Source of the DNA: Verrucomicrobiota bacterium
Lineage (GTDB): Bacteria; Verrucomicrobiota; Kiritimatiellia; UBA8416; JAIOPI01
Assembly (NCBI GenBank): GCA_027620105.1
Contig: JAQCIA010000103.1
Coordinates: 1-7,003 of the forward strand
Direction of reading: 5' to 3'
Length of the DNA: 7,003 nt
Shown here one piece after another: positions 5,560 through 7,003 of the stretch (position 1 is its first letter; each line of letters opens with the position of its first letter). The translations under genes were made by a program, and so were the position numbers. The notes under the pieces are model-generated. The model ran no database searches, was not told the origin of the DNA, and saw nothing but the letters and a program-made list of their open reading frames with translations.

Positions 5560-6789
5560 CTAGGCCGCCGCCTTCTTAAGTGATGCCACATTCCTCGCCG
5601 CATGTCCCGTCGCTGCGCAGAATCGCGCCCACTCATCCATCAGACGGCGGCGCTTCTCGAATAGATCCCCCCGGCGGTAGGCGGCCTCCACCTTATCGCT
5701 GATTGCGTGCGCGAGCGCCATTTCGCAGACCTCCCGCGGGTAGCTGGTGCGCTCCGAGGCCCAATCCCGGAACGTGCTGCGAAAGCCGTGCACCGTCAGG
5801 CCGTCGCGGCCCATGCGGCGAAGCACTTCGAGAAGCGCCATTTCGGAAAGACCCTGCTTCTCCTTGCCACCCGCAAAAAGGAACAATCCCTCGGGCTGCC
5901 CCTTGGCGATCTCCAGCGCACGCGGTGATAGCGGCACGCGATGCTCGCGCCCTGCCTTCATGCGAGACGCAGGAACCGTCCACAGAGCCTTCGCTAGGTC
6001 GATCTCACTGGACCGGGCGCCGATGACTTCGCCCGTACGCGCGGCCGTGAAGATGGCGAATTCCAGGGCGCGCGCGGCGATCCCCTCCCTCGCCCGCAAC
6101 TTGGGCATGAAAGCGCCGATCTCGTCATAGGGGAGCGCCGCAAGGTGCGTCCGGTTCTTTCGGTTAAGCGCCGCGGGTAGGAGTTTGTCCAGGTGGCCGC
6201 GCCAGCGCGCCGGGTTCTCCCCGGCTCGATAACCCATGACCCTTGCCCAATCGAGGATCCGTTCGATGCGGCCGCGCAGGCGGGTTGCCGTTTCGGCCTT
6301 CTTGGTCCAGATCGGCTCGAGCACGCGCAGAATGAGCGCGGTGTCTACGTCCTTGACGGCCAGCCGCCCGATGATTTGACCGGAGTAGGTTTCGAGTGTG
6401 TTCTCCCACTGGGCGATATGTTTCGGGTTGCGCCATCCCGCCCGGTGCGCGGCGATGTACTTCTCAGCGCACTTGGCGAAGGTGAGCGTACTAGCTTTCT
6501 CGAGCCGCTCGCGCGTCCTGCGTCCCTCGCGCGCGGAGATGGGGTCCAGTCCTTCACCCAGAAGCCGGCGCGTATCTGAGGCCTTGCTGCGGGCCTCGGC
6601 GAGTGAAAAGACGCGCCCTGATCCAAGCCCCATCTCATGCGACCTGCCCTGGCGCGTGTAGCGAAAGATCCAGCTCTTCGTGAGGCTCGAGCTCACCTGC
6701 AGGTACAGGTTGCCCCCGTCCGCGTAGTAGCCCGGACGCTTCGCCTTTTCTACTACCTTGGCTGACAGCCTGTGTACTTCGCGCGCCAT
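5560..6789 (-). CDS. int: P4-type tyrosine recombinase / integrase, 409 aa
   Basis: This enzyme carries out site-specific recombination of the element into the adjacent tRNA-Asp gene. The N-terminal DUF4102-type arm-binding domain spans about residues 1-90 (YYADGGNLYLQV, then WIFRYTRQGRSHEMGLGS). A SAM-like core-binding domain follows at about 100-190. The catalytic domain has R251 (TAARTGEV), K278 (RMKAGREHRVPLS), H334 and R337 (HGFRSTFRDW), H361 and the nucleophile Y371 (AYRRGD). All expected catalytic residues are present and the length matches full-size family members of about 400 aa, so it looks functional. The ATG at 6789 begins with the usual short N-terminal extension; the nearest purine-rich sequence (AGGGAG) is about 11 bases upstream, rather far. 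Repeats resembling arm sites lie between its candidate promoter and start, suggesting autoregulation. Confidence 0.95.
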   Translation of the reverse strand: MAREVHRLSAKVVEKAKRPGYYADGGNLYLQVSSSLTKSWIFRYTRQGRSHEMGLGSGRVFSLAEARSKASDTRRLLGEGLDPISAREGRRTRERLEKASTLTFAKCAEKYIAAHRAGWRNPKHIAQWENTLETYSGQIIGRLAVKDVDTALILRVLEPIWTKKAETATRLRGRIERILDWARVMGYRAGENPARWRGHLDKLLPAALNRKNRTHLAALPYDEIGAFMPKLRAREGIAARALEFAIFTAARTGEVIGARSSEIDLAKALWTVPASRMKAGREHRVPLSPRALEIAKGQPEGLFLFAGGKEKQGLSEMALLEVLRRMGRDGLTVHGFRSTFRDWASERTSYPREVCEMALAHAISDKVEAAYRRGDLFEKRRRLMDEWARFCAATGHAARNVASLKKAAA

Positions 6790-6804
6790 GCAGACTCGAA
6801 CTCC

Positions 6805-6824
6805 CTACCCCCGTTCCTACCCAC
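6805..6824 (-). repeat. Right pair of GTGGGTAG-type repeats, candidate integrase arm sites
   Basis: Read on the minus strand, GTGGGTAG (6824-6817) is followed by GGGGGTAG (6812-6805), a 12-bp period. The pair at 378-397 has the same unit, the same period and an identical ACGTGGGTAG lead. The position, 15 bases in front of the int start and 113 bp from the tRNA, fits an arm-type binding region. Function is inferred. Confidence 0.5.
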
Positions 6825-6837
6825 GTTCCGGCTTAGG

Positions 6838-6866
6838 ATATTGCCGGACAGGGTTGGACGTGTCAA
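6838..6866 (-). promoter_or_regulatory. Candidate int promoter
   Basis: A perfect TTGACA -35 box lies at 6866-6861 on the minus strand. After a 17-base spacer comes CAATAT (6843-6838), a weak -10 match that keeps the important second A and last T. Transcription would start near 6831 and cross the repeat pair before the int ATG at 6789. Confidence 0.4.
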
Positions 6867-6907
6867 GACGTTCGTACTTTTTTCATAGGGGAAAATCAAG
6901 GAGTTGT

Positions 6908-6930
6908 GGATTTCCTTGGATTTTCTTGGA
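6908..6930. repeat. 10-bp phased tandem repeat between int and tRNA-Asp
   Basis: GGATTTCCTT (6908-6917) and GGATTTTCTT (6918-6927) are near-identical tandem units followed by a third GGA. The 10-bp step places the units on the same helical face, and they end eight bases from the tRNA CCA. They could bind Int or an AlpA/Xis-type protein, or belong to the crossover segment. Confidence 0.4.
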
Positions 6931-6937
6931 CAGGTGT

Positions 6938-7003
6938 TGGCGGAGCGGACGGGACTCGAACCCGCGACCCCCGGCGTGACAGGCCGGTATTCTAACCAAC
7001 TGA
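6938..7003 (-). tRNA. tRNA-Asp (GUC), 5' end beyond the window
   Basis: On the minus strand the visible part runs from the D-arm (TCAGTTGGTTAGA) through the anticodon stem-loop CCGGC-CTGTCAC-GCCGG with anticodon GTC. It continues with the T-arm (GCGGG TTCGAGT CCCGT) and the acceptor 3' strand CCGCTCC with discriminator G and an encoded CCA at 6940-6938. About 11 bases of the 5' end are missing, assuming the usual 77-nt length. The sequence matches beta/gammaproteobacterial tRNA-Asp. It is the attachment locus of the adjacent integrase, a usual target for this family, and remains intact over the visible portion after integration. Confidence 0.95.

Larger units (their letters stand above)
378..6937. 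mobile_element. Integrative element at the 3' end of tRNA-Asp (left boundary uncertain)
   Basis: A P4-type integrase starts about 150 bp from the 3' end of a tRNA-Asp gene and is followed by an AlpA-type regulator, a phage-like DNA polymerase and several small unknown genes, all on one strand. This is the usual layout of tRNA-borne genomic islands. The right border is placed at the tRNA 3' end (6938). The left border is provisionally placed at the GTGGGTAG repeat pair at 378-397, because it matches the pair upstream of int in sequence and 12-bp period but is inverted, as arm sites at opposite ends would be. No structural phage, conjugation or relaxase genes are seen. The element could extend beyond the left edge, with the IS91 remnant lying inside it. 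Confidence 0.6.

Noticed and set aside
6758..6979. 73-codon plus-strand frame ending GRDSNPRPPA
   Set aside because: That ending is the well-known translation of the antisense strand of a tRNA T-arm; the frame overlaps the int start and tRNA-Asp and is spurious.
1..7003. CRISPR array, retron or toxin-antitoxin pair
   Set aside because: No regularly spaced repeats of CRISPR length, no reverse transcriptase motif (the polymerase is clearly family A), and no recognisable toxin or antitoxin domains were found on either strand.

Overview
The window is the tRNA-proximal part of an integrated mobile element in a GC-rich proteobacterium. The right edge carries the 3' two-thirds of a tRNA-Asp(GUC) gene on the minus strand. 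Its CCA is encoded and its acceptor arm ends in CCGCTCCGCCA, which fits beta- or gammaproteobacteria better than alphaproteobacteria (judged from recalled tRNA sequences). No species can be named. Every credible protein gene lies on the minus strand and reads away from the tRNA.

Layout from right to left. tRNA-Asp (6938 to the edge) is followed by about 150 bp holding 10-bp phased repeats, a candidate int promoter and a pair of GTGGGTAG-type repeats. Next comes a complete P4-type tyrosine recombinase (5560-6789), then an unrecognised 231-aa gene (4706-5401). A 123-bp regulatory gap with a perfect dyad precedes an AlpA-type small DNA-binding protein (4316-4582). A tightly packed run of genes follows: a conserved hypothetical of 195 aa (or 246 aa from an earlier start), a 578-aa family A DNA polymerase with a DEDDy proofreading domain but no 5'-nuclease domain, a winged-helix protein of about 123 aa, a 95-aa helical protein and a 190-aa helical protein. 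Several neighbours overlap by TGATG junctions, which suggests one translationally coupled operon.

The left 507 bp hold no convincing intact gene. Bases 2-165 contain a decayed piece of an IS91-family (HUH/Y2) transposase C-terminal region spread over three frames. A REP-like hairpin (215-248) follows. At 378-397 there is a second pair of GTGGGTAG repeats with the same 12-bp period as the pair in front of int, but in opposite orientation. This is what would be expected if the integrase arm sites flank the element, so it may be only about 6.5 kb and nearly complete here. No clean second copy of the tRNA 3' end is visible, however, so the left boundary is unproven.

How the genes may work together (inference): Int and AlpA would control integration and excision. 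The polymerase with its coupled 195-aa partner looks like a small DNA-synthesis cassette, with no recognisable initiator, primase or helicase in the window. The three small downstream genes look like accessory or regulatory components. The polymerase cassette with unknown partners is the part most likely to hide an undescribed function.
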